This document shows, one piece after another, positions 52,612-60,522 of a DNA stretch of 64,000 nucleotides. Position 1 is the first letter of the stretch. Every line of letters starts with the position of its first letter. The notes beneath the pieces were generated by a model. The model was not told where the DNA came from, made no database searches, and worked only from the letters and a program-made list of their open reading frames with translations. Position numbers and translations under genes: made by a program. The stretch lies in assembly GCF_026240905.1 (NCBI RefSeq), contig NZ_JAPEVI010000003.1, positions 434,001-498,000 of the forward strand, in the 5' to 3' direction. The stretch is from Roseibium salinum (GTDB lineage: Bacteria > Pseudomonadota > Alphaproteobacteria > Rhizobiales > Stappiaceae).

Positions 52612-53205
52612 TCAGGATTTCAGCACCCCGGCCAGCAGTTGCCGCGTCGCTGTCTCGTAAGGCTGCCGGTCCTCGCCGCCGGCAATGGCAAGCGCCGCCC
52701 GGTCGAAGGCGGCGGAGAGCAGGGCGGCGAGGGGGGCGAGCGGCACATCCTGAAGCGCGCCGTGGCTTGCGGCATGGCGCAGGCCCTCCAGCAGCGTCGC
52801 GCCGCCGGTGTCGCGGTCGATATCCGCCATCTCTGCAAGCCCCAGCACCGCCGGGCCCTCCAGCAGCATGATCCTCGCCCGTCCGGGCACGGCCATGGCC
52901 GAGAAATAGGCGTTTGCGCCCGCCATCAGCGCCTCCAGGGGCGGCTGGCCGGGCGACGTGCCGGCGTCGATCTCCCGCGCAATGGCGGCCGCCTCCCGGC
53001 GCACCAGCGCGCGCATCAGGTCCGCCTTGTCGGCGAAGTGGTGATAGAGCGCGCCCCGGGTGACCTCCGCCTTTGCCACGATCTCCGGCGTGCCGGTTTC
53101 CGCATAGCCCTTTTCGACGATCAGTTCGCGGGCGGCGTCCAGCAGCGCCTTGCGGGTTTCGGCGCGGCGCTCGGCCTGGGTGCGGCGGGATCCTGCTTCT
53201 TGCAT
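52612..53205 (-). CDS. TetR-family repressor
   Basis: 197 residues. An N-terminal TetR helix-turn-helix ([60 protein letters not shown]) precedes a ligand domain. The start is uncertain: ATG 53205 lies inside one of two operator copies, and ATG 53238 inside the other; neither has a clear ribosome site. Divergent from a VOC-family gene. The operators overlap the TetR start, so tight autorepression is expected. Confidence 0.88.
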   Translation of the reverse strand: MQEAGSRRTQAERRAETRKALLDAARELIVEKGYAETGTPEIVAKAEVTRGALYHHFADKADLMRALVRREAAAIAREIDAGTSPGQPPLEALMAGANAYFSAMAVPGRARIMLLEGPAVLGLAEMADIDRDTGGATLLEGLRHAASHGALQDVPLAPLAALLSAAFDRAALAIAGGEDRQPYETATRQLLAGVLKS

Positions 53206-53249
53206 ACATGCAGCCTGTATGTTAATTGTAAGATACATGCAGACTGTAT
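53204..53249. promoter_or_regulatory. two TetR operator copies
   Basis: ATACATGCAGCCTGTAT (53204-53220) and ATACATGCAGACTGTAT (53233-53249) differ at one base, have ATACA/TGTAT inverted ends, and start 29 bases apart (nearly three helical turns). They overlap the proposed TetR start and lie 130-175 bases before the VOC gene. Confidence 0.82.
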
Positions 53250-53380
53250 GTCTTTTCGCCGTGCATGAAAAGGGCCCTGGGGGGCGGGGTTGTCGGTGGG
53301 GCTGTTTGGCGGGCTCACGGGCCCCCGGCGCATCCGGGCCGGCGAAGGGCAGGGATACTCAAGAGTTGTGGAGACAAGCG

Positions 53381-53809
53381 ATGAAATGCACCCAGTATTA
53401 TCCGGTCCTGATGACGTCGGACGTGGCCGGGACGGCGCGCTTCTACCAGGAGAACTTCTCCTTCAGGCCGCTGTTTCAGGCCGACTGGTACGTGCATCTC
53501 CAGTCGGCGGAAGACGAGAGCGTCAACCTGGCGGTGCTCGACCGGAGCCACGACACCATTCCGGCGGAGGCACGCGGCGCCGGGGCGGGCGGGCTGATCC
53601 TCAATTTCGAGGTGGAGGATGTCGACGCGGTCTATGAGCGCGCGCGCGGCAAGGGCCTGCCGATCATGCTGGCCCTGCGGGACGAGGCCTTCGGCCAGCG
53701 GCATTTCATCACCCGCGACCCGAACGGCGTCCTGATCGACATCATCACGCCGATCCCGCCGAGCGCGGAGTTCCTGGCGCAGTTCGCTCCGGAGGCGGTG
53801 CCGGAATGA
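53381..53809 (+). CDS. VOC-superfamily (glyoxalase/bleomycin-resistance-like) protein
   Basis: 142 residues with a single VOC fold. [40 protein letters not shown] and [20 protein letters not shown], with Asp-Pro-x-G at the metal/ligand strand, are typical of the PhnB/glyoxalase group. It is probably a small-molecule binding or resistance protein induced when the divergent TetR regulator is released. The ATG at 53381 follows GTGGAG. Confidence 0.87.
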   Translation: MKCTQYYPVLMTSDVAGTARFYQENFSFRPLFQADWYVHLQSAEDESVNLAVLDRSHDTIPAEARGAGAGGLILNFEVEDVDAVYERARGKGLPIMLALRDEAFGQRHFITRDPNGVLIDIITPIPPSAEFLAQFAPEAVPE

Positions 53810-53854
53810 GCGGGCACGCGCCGCTCGTTCCGGATTAATCCGCGGCCCGGGCGG

Positions 53855-54349
53855 TCAGGAAACGGCCGGCGGGCAGGGGCTGCCGCGTTCGGCGCGGGAT
53901 TTCAGGCCCTGCAGGCTCTGCATGGTGTTCGGATTGCCCGGCAGCACGAAGCTCTGTTCCAGGGCGGTGCGCACGTTGTTGATCACCGCCAGGTCCTGCA
54001 CCGCCAGGGTGCGGCAGGGCGCGCCGGTAAAGCGGACACGGATGCGGATGACGCGCTGGCCGTTGTCGGAGGGGCCGAACTCGGCGTCGAGCGCCGGGTT
54101 CTCGCCGGGCATCGGCCGCTCCAGGACAACCATGTTCGGCTGGTTCTGCAGAACCGTCGTGCCCTGCTGCTGGGCACCGGCAACCAGCGCGGCGCGCACG
54201 GCCTCCGGAGAGGCGGCAACGGTAACGGTCTGGGCGCCGGCGGGAACATCCAGCTGCGGCTGGTTCGGAAGCGCAGCCTGGCGGGACGGGCCGCTCTGGC
54301 AGGCCGCGAGGGCAAGGGCGCAAAGGCTGATCAAAAGTATCTGTCGCAT
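53855..54349 (-). CDS. putative lipoprotein
   Basis: 164 residues. A lipoprotein signal MRQILLISLCALALAACQSG with lipobox L-A-A-C is followed by a Pro/Ala-rich linker, then an alpha/beta domain (TVTVAASPEAVRAALVAGAQ, QNQPNMVVLERPMPGENPAL, QRVIRIRVRFTGAPCRTLAV). I do not recognise the family. It is likely anchored in the outer membrane facing the periplasm. The C-terminus carries two further Cys residues. Confidence 0.72.
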   Translation of the reverse strand: MRQILLISLCALALAACQSGPSRQAALPNQPQLDVPAGAQTVTVAASPEAVRAALVAGAQQQGTTVLQNQPNMVVLERPMPGENPALDAEFGPSDNGQRVIRIRVRFTGAPCRTLAVQDLAVINNVRTALEQSFVLPGNPNTMQSLQGLKSRAERGSPCPPAVS

Positions 54350-54725
54350 CGGCTGTTCCGAGGTTTAAAGAGCAATCAAAGATCCGGTCTAGAACACGTT
54401 CCGATCCGGCACAACAAAACTGCACGTGAGCGCAGCTTTTTTCCGCCTCAGCGTGCCAAAACACTCTTAACGAAGCCTTTTGTTGGGAAAAAGGCGGTGA
54501 TTGGCGCCCGAGCGGAGCCTCACCCGGCAGAGTGGCTGAAGCCGCCTTGTGCGAGGAAAAGAAGGGCTCGCTGGCGCTCGCGCTGATGTCGGGATCCCGG
54601 ATCTGCGCGCAGCTGACGCTGCACTTGTCCAGGATGACGGGCGGGTGTGGCAAGTCAGTAGTTGTTGAACGAGAGGTGGCGGCGAGCTTTCCGGGCTAAT
54701 GCACAAGCCCGTCCTCGTTCTGAGT
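54350..54725. other. intergenic region with family A repeat
   Basis: No gene seen between the lipoprotein start and the tandem array. It carries the second family A palindrome at 54594-54639, listed separately. Confidence 0.55.
54594..54639. repeat. dispersed palindromic repeat, family A, copy 2
   Basis: Shares GATCTGCGCGCAGC and GCTGCACTTGTC, in the same order and at nearly the same spacing, with the copy at 30425-30473. Outer arms are ATCCCGG and CCAGGAT, slightly diverged. Confidence 0.8.
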
Positions 54726-55199
54726 CCTCATCCTGAGGAGCGAGCCTGCTCGCGTCTCGAAGGATGCGCTCCTTGCCCGGGAATGTGCCGCCCATGCTTC
54801 GAGACGGGCCTGACGGCCCTCCTCAGCATGAGGGGAGTGGGTTGGAGAGGCGGAGGTCCCGGAACGAGGAACAGTCGCTATTCCTTGCAAGCCTGTCTGC
54901 AGGCACGTCCTCATCCTGAGGAGCGAGCTCGCTCGCGTCTCGAAGGATGCGCCGCTTGCCCGGGCGTATGCCGCCCATGCTTCGAGACGGGCCTTATGGC
55001 CCTCCTCAGCATGAGGGAGTGGGGTGGAGAGGCGGAGATCCCGGAACGAGGAACAGTCGCTATTCCTTGCAAGCCTGTCTGCAGGCACGTCCTCATCCTG
55101 AGGAGCGAGCCTGCTCGCGTCTCGAAGGATGCGCCGCTTGCCCGGGAATGTGCCGCCCATGCTTCGAGACGGGCCTGACGGCCCTCCTCAGCATGAGGG
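54726..55199. repeat. tandem array of ~183-bp units with family B palindrome
   Basis: Units start at 54726, 54909 and 55091 with cctcatcctgaggagcgag. The period is 183 then 182 bases, with about 2.6 copies. Each unit begins with a palindrome of about 110 bases (cctcatcctgaggag ... ctcctcagcatgagg, containing cttcgagacgggcc) followed by about 73 bases of spacer, which is itself repeated between units 1-2 and 2-3. Frames through it are artefacts of repetition. Confidence 0.9.
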
Positions 55200-55299
55200 T
55201 TTCGGATGGAGCGGCGCCTCAGGGTGACGGGCGGGGGTGGCCGCGCGTCACTTCGACCGGGAGACGCGTCATCCACTATTCACGGCCCTCCGGGAGTGC

Positions 55300-56745
55300 T
55301 CAGAACTTGCTGCCCGTCTTGAAACCACCGCCGCCGAAGCTGCCGCCGCTCTTGAAACCGCCGCCGCCGAAGCTGCCGCCGCCCTTGAAGCCGCCGCCGC
55401 CGAAGCCGCCCATGGATTTGGGCAGGCCGGTGCCGCCCGGAAAGGCCACCCGGCGGCCGCGCGGCTTGCGCCGTTTGTGCGAGCGCTCGGCCCGGGCCCA
55501 GTAATCGGCCCCGGTGATGGCGCCCTTCACCAGTTCGCCGAGGAGAACCGTGGTGAGGTTGTCGTCGGAGAAGGTGGATTCCCAGCTGCCGTAGCCCTTG
55601 GCGCGGAAGCGCTTGATGACGTCTGCCAGTTCGCCGCGCCGGCGGCCGATGTCGCGCTGCAATTCGCGGTCCTGGCGGATTTCCCGCGCTACCTGATCGA
55701 TGCGCTCGCGCAGGTCCTCGATGCGCTGGACGATCTTTTCGTCTTCCGGGGAGGGAGATTCGCGTGCCTCGCGCCACAGCTCCTTCAGGTCGTCGGCCTG
55801 CAGGGAAACGGACAGATGCTCCTCCGCCTTCTGGAAATCGGCGTCCTCGCCGCTGGAGAACTCGGCAAGGGCGGTGGAGAGCGTCTCGATGCGCCGGTCG
55901 AGCGTGTCCAGTTCGCCGTCGATCCGGTCGATCTCCTCGCTCATGGTCTCGATGGAGCCGACGAGGTCGCTGCCGGCGGCGTCGGTCATGGCGTCGCGGC
56001 TGATCCTGGCGAGCTTTTCCTGCTCCTGGCGGGCGACTTCGGCGCAGTGTTCCGCGTGCCTGGCCATGCGTTCGGGAATGCCGGTGAGCATGGCGTAGTT
56101 CGCCCGCGCATCATGATAGCCGATCAGGCCGGCGACCCAGCGGTCGAGCGAGCGGACAAGGCCGCGGCGCCGGTAGTCCGGCGTTCCGAAACCGCGCTGC
56201 CACAGATAGACGAACAGCGGGTCGGCGTCATAGGCCTTGCCCTTCTGCCGGCGGTCCTCCTCGGCGATCCCGGCCTTGGTGGCGGCGGCTTCCGCCGTTG
56301 CCTCGGCCTCCTGCGTCGCCTTGCGCTGGGCCAGATAGGCCGCGTCCTCCTCGAGCCGGGCGTCGACGGCCTCCATCAGCTCGTCCATCCGGGTCTCGGC
56401 AGCGTTGCGGGCGCTGTCCAGTTCCGTGCGCTTCTTCTGCAGCTGAAAGCGCTCGCTCTCGCACTGGCGCAGCTGTTCGGTGAGGACCTTGTAGTCGGCG
56501 CTGCGCTTGTCCAGAAGCCGCCTTGCCTCGCGCGCCGCGCTGTCGAGGCGGGTGTTCAGCGTGCCGGCGGCGTCGGAATCGAGCCGGAAGCGGGCGAGAT
56601 CCCGATAGGCTTCGCTCTGCCGCTCCTGCAGGTCGGTGAGGGCGCGGGTGGAGCGTTCGATGCGCTTGGAGAGCTCGGCCTCCTCGCGCCGCAGATCCTC
56701 CAGCGACTGTTCGATCGTGCCCAGGGTCTGGCGGCCGGTCAGCAT
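55300..56745 (-). CDS. coiled-coil protein with Gly/Phe-rich repeat tail
   Basis: 481 residues. Residues 1-170 are a long coiled coil (TLGTIEQSLEDLRREEAELS, RMDELMEAVDARLEEDAAYL). A compact segment follows (DADPLFVYLWQRGFGTPDYR, VAGLIGYHDARANYAMLTGI), then more coiled coil (DRIDGELDTLDRRIETLSTA, RIEDLRERIDQVAREIRQDR). A short domain, FRAKGYGSWESTFSDDNLTT, follows. The last 35 residues are a repeat of G-G-G-G-F-K-x-G-G-S-F. No signal or membrane segment. Third gene of an operon after the DUF6384-like and TelA-like genes. I know no function. The GGAGG site before the ATG is good. Confidence 0.75.
   Translation of the reverse strand: MLTGRQTLGTIEQSLEDLRREEAELSKRIERSTRALTDLQERQSEAYRDLARFRLDSDAAGTLNTRLDSAAREARRLLDKRSADYKVLTEQLRQCESERFQLQKKRTELDSARNAAETRMDELMEAVDARLEEDAAYLAQRKATQEAEATAEAAATKAGIAEEDRRQKGKAYDADPLFVYLWQRGFGTPDYRRRGLVRSLDRWVAGLIGYHDARANYAMLTGIPERMARHAEHCAEVARQEQEKLARISRDAMTDAAGSDLVGSIETMSEEIDRIDGELDTLDRRIETLSTALAEFSSGEDADFQKAEEHLSVSLQADDLKELWREARESPSPEDEKIVQRIEDLRERIDQVAREIRQDRELQRDIGRRRGELADVIKRFRAKGYGSWESTFSDDNLTTVLLGELVKGAITGADYWARAERSHKRRKPRGRRVAFPGGTGLPKSMGGFGGGGFKGGGSFGGGGFKSGGSFGGGGFKTGSKF
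55318..55420. repeat. DNA repeat encoding the Gly/Phe tail
   Basis: Unit cttgaaaccgccgccgccgaa with small variations, repeated about three times at roughly 30-base intervals within the C-terminal codons of the coiled-coil gene. It codes for GGGGFK-type repeats. Confidence 0.8.
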
Positions 56746-56779
56746 CTGGCGGCCTCCACGGGGAAACGCAGGTCACCTG

Positions 56780-57706
56780 TCACCATGTCGTAATCGCTCC
56801 GTCCTGCACGCCGCCGCGCCACTTGATGTTCAGCTCGCCGCTCCGCTTGCGGCCGAGGACGCCCGTCTGGACGATGCCGTCCTCCATCTTGTCGCGGCGC
56901 ACCGCATTGTAGATGACCTCGGAAACGCGCTGTGCCCATATGTCGACGGTCCGGGTGCTGTTGTCTTCTTCCGAAACGATGTTGCGCTTCAGGACGTTGC
57001 CATCCGGGTCGATGGCCTCCACTACGATGTAGTAGTTCTCGGTTTCCGGGTTGGCGTCCGGGATCCGGGAGATGCCCGTCGGCACGCCTTCGCGCGCGAC
57101 GATGCGCACCTCGAAGACCTCCTGAAGCCGGGCGACCAGCTGGCGCAGATCCGCCTCCGCCTCGAAGGCGGCGTCATTGTTGCCGTCGGACAGGGCAAAC
57201 CGGCCGTCCTTGGCAATGCGGGCGGCCTGGGCCTCTACCTCCGCGTTTTCCGTCAGCGTGTCGACACGCCCGACCAGTTCGGAATAGGTGGCCGGAAGGG
57301 CCTCCAGGCGCGCGGTCAGCTGCGCTTCCGCGCGGTCCGCGGGCAGTTTCACCAGGAAATACCAGGCCCCCAGGGCAACCACCAGCACGGCGGCGGCGGC
57401 GGCGAGCCATTTGGACCACGTGCCGCGGGAGATATAGACCATGGCCAGCGTGCGCTTGAACCCGGCGGGCGGCGGCGCATAGACGAAACGGTCGCGCTTG
57501 AGGTCCTCGACGCCGGCCTTCAGGATGTGGTCGGGAACCTCGATCCCCTGGGCCCTGTAGACCTCCCGCAGCCGCTCGATCATGGCAGCGTCCCGCTCGT
57601 CCGCCCGGAGCTCGCTGGCGACCTGTCCTTCTTCGTGGCGCAACGTGTCCACCACGTCCATCGCCATCATCAGATCGTCGAGAGGGGCGGAACTCTTGCT
57701 TGCCAT
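56780..57706 (-). CDS. single-pass membrane protein, DUF6384-like
   Basis: 308 residues. A cytoplasmic N-terminus (APLDDLMMAMDVVDTLRHEE, RLREVYRAQGIEVPDHILKA, then DRFVYAPPP) is followed by one membrane segment (KWLAAAAAVLVVALGAWYFL, about residues 98-117). The extracytoplasmic part starts with a coiled coil (ARLEALPATYSELVGRVDTL) and ends in a beta-rich domain (ENYYIVVEAIDPDGNVLKRN, TRTVDIWAQRVSEVIYNAVR). The arrangement matches what I recall as DUF6384. Middle gene of the three-gene operon. Function unknown. Confidence 0.7.
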   Translation of the reverse strand: MASKSSAPLDDLMMAMDVVDTLRHEEGQVASELRADERDAAMIERLREVYRAQGIEVPDHILKAGVEDLKRDRFVYAPPPAGFKRTLAMVYISRGTWSKWLAAAAAVLVVALGAWYFLVKLPADRAEAQLTARLEALPATYSELVGRVDTLTENAEVEAQAARIAKDGRFALSDGNNDAAFEAEADLRQLVARLQEVFEVRIVAREGVPTGISRIPDANPETENYYIVVEAIDPDGNVLKRNIVSEEDNSTRTVDIWAQRVSEVIYNAVRRDKMEDGIVQTGVLGRKRSGELNIKWRGGVQDGAITTW

Positions 57707-57770
57707 ACAGTGCCTGTCTGTTCGGGTTGGGCGGGCCGGTGGCTGTCCGGCCCGGCCGGAACGGGACGGA

Positions 57771-58976
57771 TCAGAGCGCGCCGGACTGCGCGGTCAATTT
57801 GGCAAGGCGCCGCTTGCCGTCTTCCACCGCGTTGCGGATCTCTTCGGAGTTCTTTGTCGACATTTCCCGCATTTCCGAAATGATCTCCCGGGAGTGAACC
57901 TGGAAATTGACGACGGAATCGACGAGCTTCTTGACCGAGGCGGCCGCCACCGTCGGGCCGTAACCGGCCTTCAGCGCTTCCTTCTGCACAGTGTCGCCGA
58001 TCTCCGCCAGCGTCTCCAGGCTCTTGTTGAGCCCGTCCTTCATGGCGTTGAGCGTTTCGGTGGATTCGTGCAGGCCCTGCAGGCCGGTGAAGGAGGCGTT
58101 GAGCGCGGTCAGAACGGACTCGTTGGTGGAGAAGAAGCTGACCGACTGCGCATAGACCCGCTCCTTGGCGTTGGTGGTCTGCATCAGGCGCGCCATGATC
58201 ACTTCGGAGGTGTTGTAGCCGACCGTCAGGTTGTCCGAGAGGTCCTTGGCGATCTGGTAGCGCTTTTCCTCGTCCTGCATCTCACGCAGCTTCTCGTCCC
58301 GCGCCAGCTCCAGCCGGGCCTTCTGGGCCGCGTCGCCGCCGGCATAGGCCTCGACCTCGGTGGACGCGGTCTCGAGCGCCTGCTTGGTGGCGTCCAGCCT
58401 GGTTGTTGCGATGTTGAGCAGTTCCAGCGCCGTCACTTCGGCCTGTTTCAGCGCGCCGCGGAAATCACGATAGGCATTCAGGATGGTCTGTTCGCGCTCG
58501 ATCTGGTCCTTGGTGGCGACGGCGACTTCCTTGTAGGTGTCGCGAATGTCGGTGAACCGGTCGGAAATCGTGCCCCTGCGCATTTCGCGCCATTTGTTGG
58601 ACAGGTTCTCGGTGAAGGAAATCCTGCCGTCCGCCAGCTGGTCGACCAGCGCCTTGGCATCGTCGCGGATGGAATTGAAGGCGTCGGTGATTTCCTCGTA
58701 GCGCTCGCCGATATCCATCTGCTGCACCTGGGAGCGGACGACCTCGTTGAAGTTGGACGCCTGGCCGAGGGTGCGGGTGATCACCAGCACCTTGTCCGGG
58801 GAGAGATCTGAGATCTGCTCCAGGAGCGCGTTGATCGGCGCATCGGTTTCGGTCTCCGGCTGGATGCCGATGTCCCGGAGCGTCGAGAGGGCGCGGTCGA
58901 GATATTGAAGCGGTGTGAGGCTTCCGGTGGCTGCCGGTGCATTTTCCGGGCTTGCTGGTGCTGCCGCGTCTGTCAT
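57771..58976 (-). CDS. TelA-like (toxic-anion-resistance family-like) helical protein
   Basis: 401 residues, entirely helical. The order of segments follows TelA: a short disordered start, VLVITRTLGQASNFNEVVRS with QVQQMDIGERYEEI, a region on opening and alignment helices (REQTILNAYRDFRGALKQAE), and a C-terminal long coiled coil (SREIISEMREMSTKNSEEIR with NAVEDGKRRLAKL) like the final TelA helices. TelA proteins are cytoplasmic and act in stress or membrane-associated roles, often with a membrane partner such as XpaC. The similarity is by pattern only. AAGGAGT precedes the ATG. First gene of the operon. Confidence 0.62.
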   Translation of the reverse strand: MTDAAAPASPENAPAATGSLTPLQYLDRALSTLRDIGIQPETETDAPINALLEQISDLSPDKVLVITRTLGQASNFNEVVRSQVQQMDIGERYEEITDAFNSIRDDAKALVDQLADGRISFTENLSNKWREMRRGTISDRFTDIRDTYKEVAVATKDQIEREQTILNAYRDFRGALKQAEVTALELLNIATTRLDATKQALETASTEVEAYAGGDAAQKARLELARDEKLREMQDEEKRYQIAKDLSDNLTVGYNTSEVIMARLMQTTNAKERVYAQSVSFFSTNESVLTALNASFTGLQGLHESTETLNAMKDGLNKSLETLAEIGDTVQKEALKAGYGPTVAAASVKKLVDSVVNFQVHSREIISEMREMSTKNSEEIRNAVEDGKRRLAKLTAQSGAL

Positions 58977-59490
58977 TTCGGGACTCCTTCAACGACGGCG
59001 GCACACTTGCAGATCCATTCCGCAAGTCGTCTGCCGCACCGTCCTGTTAACGCCACTACCCGCAAATTTAGGGCAGGCGGATGCCGCATTGTCAACGGCT
59101 TAGGGTATGGCCCCATAAAATTGAACGCACTGGCGTCAAAACGGCCAGGAGCGGGGAGGAAAAGTCCGCAGGTCGATGCTTGTGCATCGGCCAAGGACTT
59201 TGACGCTGCTGCTCGCAGCCGTTTTGGTGTCCTTTGGATCTCTCTGGAGCGGACCGTCTCCTGCGTTGCGAAGACTTGAAAACCGGCCGGGTTTCCTGCG
59301 CCTTCGCGCCTTGGATACGGTCCGCTCCAGAGAGACCAGTGCATTCAATTTTATAGGGCCATACCCTAGACTGTAACTGATTGCAGTGCACGTAAACGGT
59401 GAAATCCGTCAAGGCAATCCATAGACGGTTAATGCGACAGATGTGTAAGCGAGATCGGGCGTTTCGCGTGAATTGCGGGTTGGCAGGCAG
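58977..59490. other. intergenic region largely occupied by an inverted-repeat element
   Basis: No gene is visible. The MITE-like element at 59101-59368 fills about half. The remaining sequence should hold the promoter of the TelA-like operon (58977-59100) and the 3' end of the psuG transcript. Confidence 0.6.
59101..59368. mobile_element. MITE-like element 1 (268 bp, TIR plus two hairpin arms)
   Basis: Terminal inverted repeats of 33 bp (59101-59133 and 59336-59368) with 2 mismatches, outer end TAGGGTATGGCCC. Both ends are bounded by TA. Inside are two independent arms: AAAACGGC/GCCGTTTT (59138-59225) with nested AAAGTCC/GGACTTT and CGATGC/GCATCG, and a perfect 17-bp TCTCTGGAGCGGACCGT arm (59241-59257 with 59317-59333). 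No coding capacity. TA ends suggest mobilisation by an IS630/Tc1-type transposase in trans. Confidence 0.78.
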
Positions 59491-60429
59491 TTAGACCAGC
59501 TCCGCGGCAATGCGGGCGGCCAGCCGGGCATTGTTGCGCACCAGCGCGATGTTGGTCTCCAGACTGCGGCCGCCGGTCAGATCGAGAATGGCGCCCAGAA
59601 CGAAGGGCGTGACGTCCTTGCCCCTGACGTTTTCCGCTTCCGCCTTGCGGATCGCGGCGTCGATATGGCCGGTCATTTCATCCCGCGGGATCTCGTGCTC
59701 CCGCGGCACCGGATTGGCGATCAGGACGCCGCCATGGCCGGGAAAGCGTTCGCGCATTTTCAGGAGGGCGCCGATGTCCTGCGCGGAATTCAGCGTATAG
59801 GGGGCCTTCAGGCCGCTGGAGCGGGACCAGAAGGCGGGCAGGTCCTCCGTGCCATAGGCGATGACCGGCACGCCCTTGGTCTCCAGAACTTCCAGCGTTT
59901 TCGGGATGTCGAGCAGGGCCTTGGCACCTGCGGAGACGACGCAGACCGGCGTGCGGGCGAGTTCATCGAGGTCGGCGGAAATGTCGAAGCTCGTCTCCGC
60001 GCCCCTGTGGACGCCGCCGATGCCGCCGGTTGCAAAGACCTTCAGCCCCGCCGCATGGGCGGCCATCATGGTGGCGGCGACCGTGGTTGCGCCATAGCGT
60101 GCGGTGGCGAGCGCGAAGGTAAGGTCCGCCCGCGAGCATTTCATCACGTCTTCGGCCTGCGCCAGCCGGTCGAGATCGGCATCGGCGAGGCCGATCATGA
60201 TCCGGCCGTCCATCAGCGCGATCGTCGCCGGAACGGCGCCTTCGGCCCGGATATCGTCTTCCACCTGCCGGGCGGTCTCCACATTGCGCGGAAACGGCAT
60301 GCCGTGGGTGATGATGGTCGATTCCAGGGCGACGACCGGCCTGCCGCCGGCAAGGGCTTGGCGGACTTCGTCGCTATAGACAATCAGATCCTGGAAGGAG
60401 GCGGATGGGGGCATGGGGGATGTGGTCAT
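59491..60429 (-). CDS. psuG: pseudouridine-5'-phosphate glycosidase
   Basis: 312 residues from ATG 60429. Conserved PsuG segments: RPVVALESTIITHGMPFPRN, IRAEGAVPATIALMDGRIMI, TRYGATTV-like TARYGATTVAATMMAAHAAG, KVFATGGIGGVHRGAETSFD, SAGAKALLDIPKTLEVLETK and GGVLIANPVPREHEIPRDEM. It cleaves pseudouridine 5'-phosphate to uracil and ribose 5-phosphate. The gene follows the PfkB-family kinase by about 90 bases, giving a complete kinase-glycosidase pathway. The exact start is uncertain; the frame continues to 60501. Confidence 0.93.
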   Translation of the reverse strand: MTTSPMPPSASFQDLIVYSDEVRQALAGGRPVVALESTIITHGMPFPRNVETARQVEDDIRAEGAVPATIALMDGRIMIGLADADLDRLAQAEDVMKCSRADLTFALATARYGATTVAATMMAAHAAGLKVFATGGIGGVHRGAETSFDISADLDELARTPVCVVSAGAKALLDIPKTLEVLETKGVPVIAYGTEDLPAFWSRSSGLKAPYTLNSAQDIGALLKMRERFPGHGGVLIANPVPREHEIPRDEMTGHIDAAIRKAEAENVRGKDVTPFVLGAILDLTGGRSLETNIALVRNNARLAARIAAELV

Positions 60430-60522
60430 TGGCGCCAGGCTTTTCTGTTCAGGCACAGCATGTCGTGCCGCTGTTATAGGTGCAAGGCGGGGCGGCGCCA
60501 AGACGGGAGTTTGTCCGAATGG

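Noticed and set aside
54726..55199. CRISPR-like array
   Set aside because: Spacers between palindromes are themselves identical, units are too long (183 bp) and there are no cas genes.
54699..55504. Open frames of 120-185 codons through the tandem array
   Set aside because: They are produced by repetition of the 183-bp unit and translate the palindromes; repeated peptides mirror DNA repeats on both strands.
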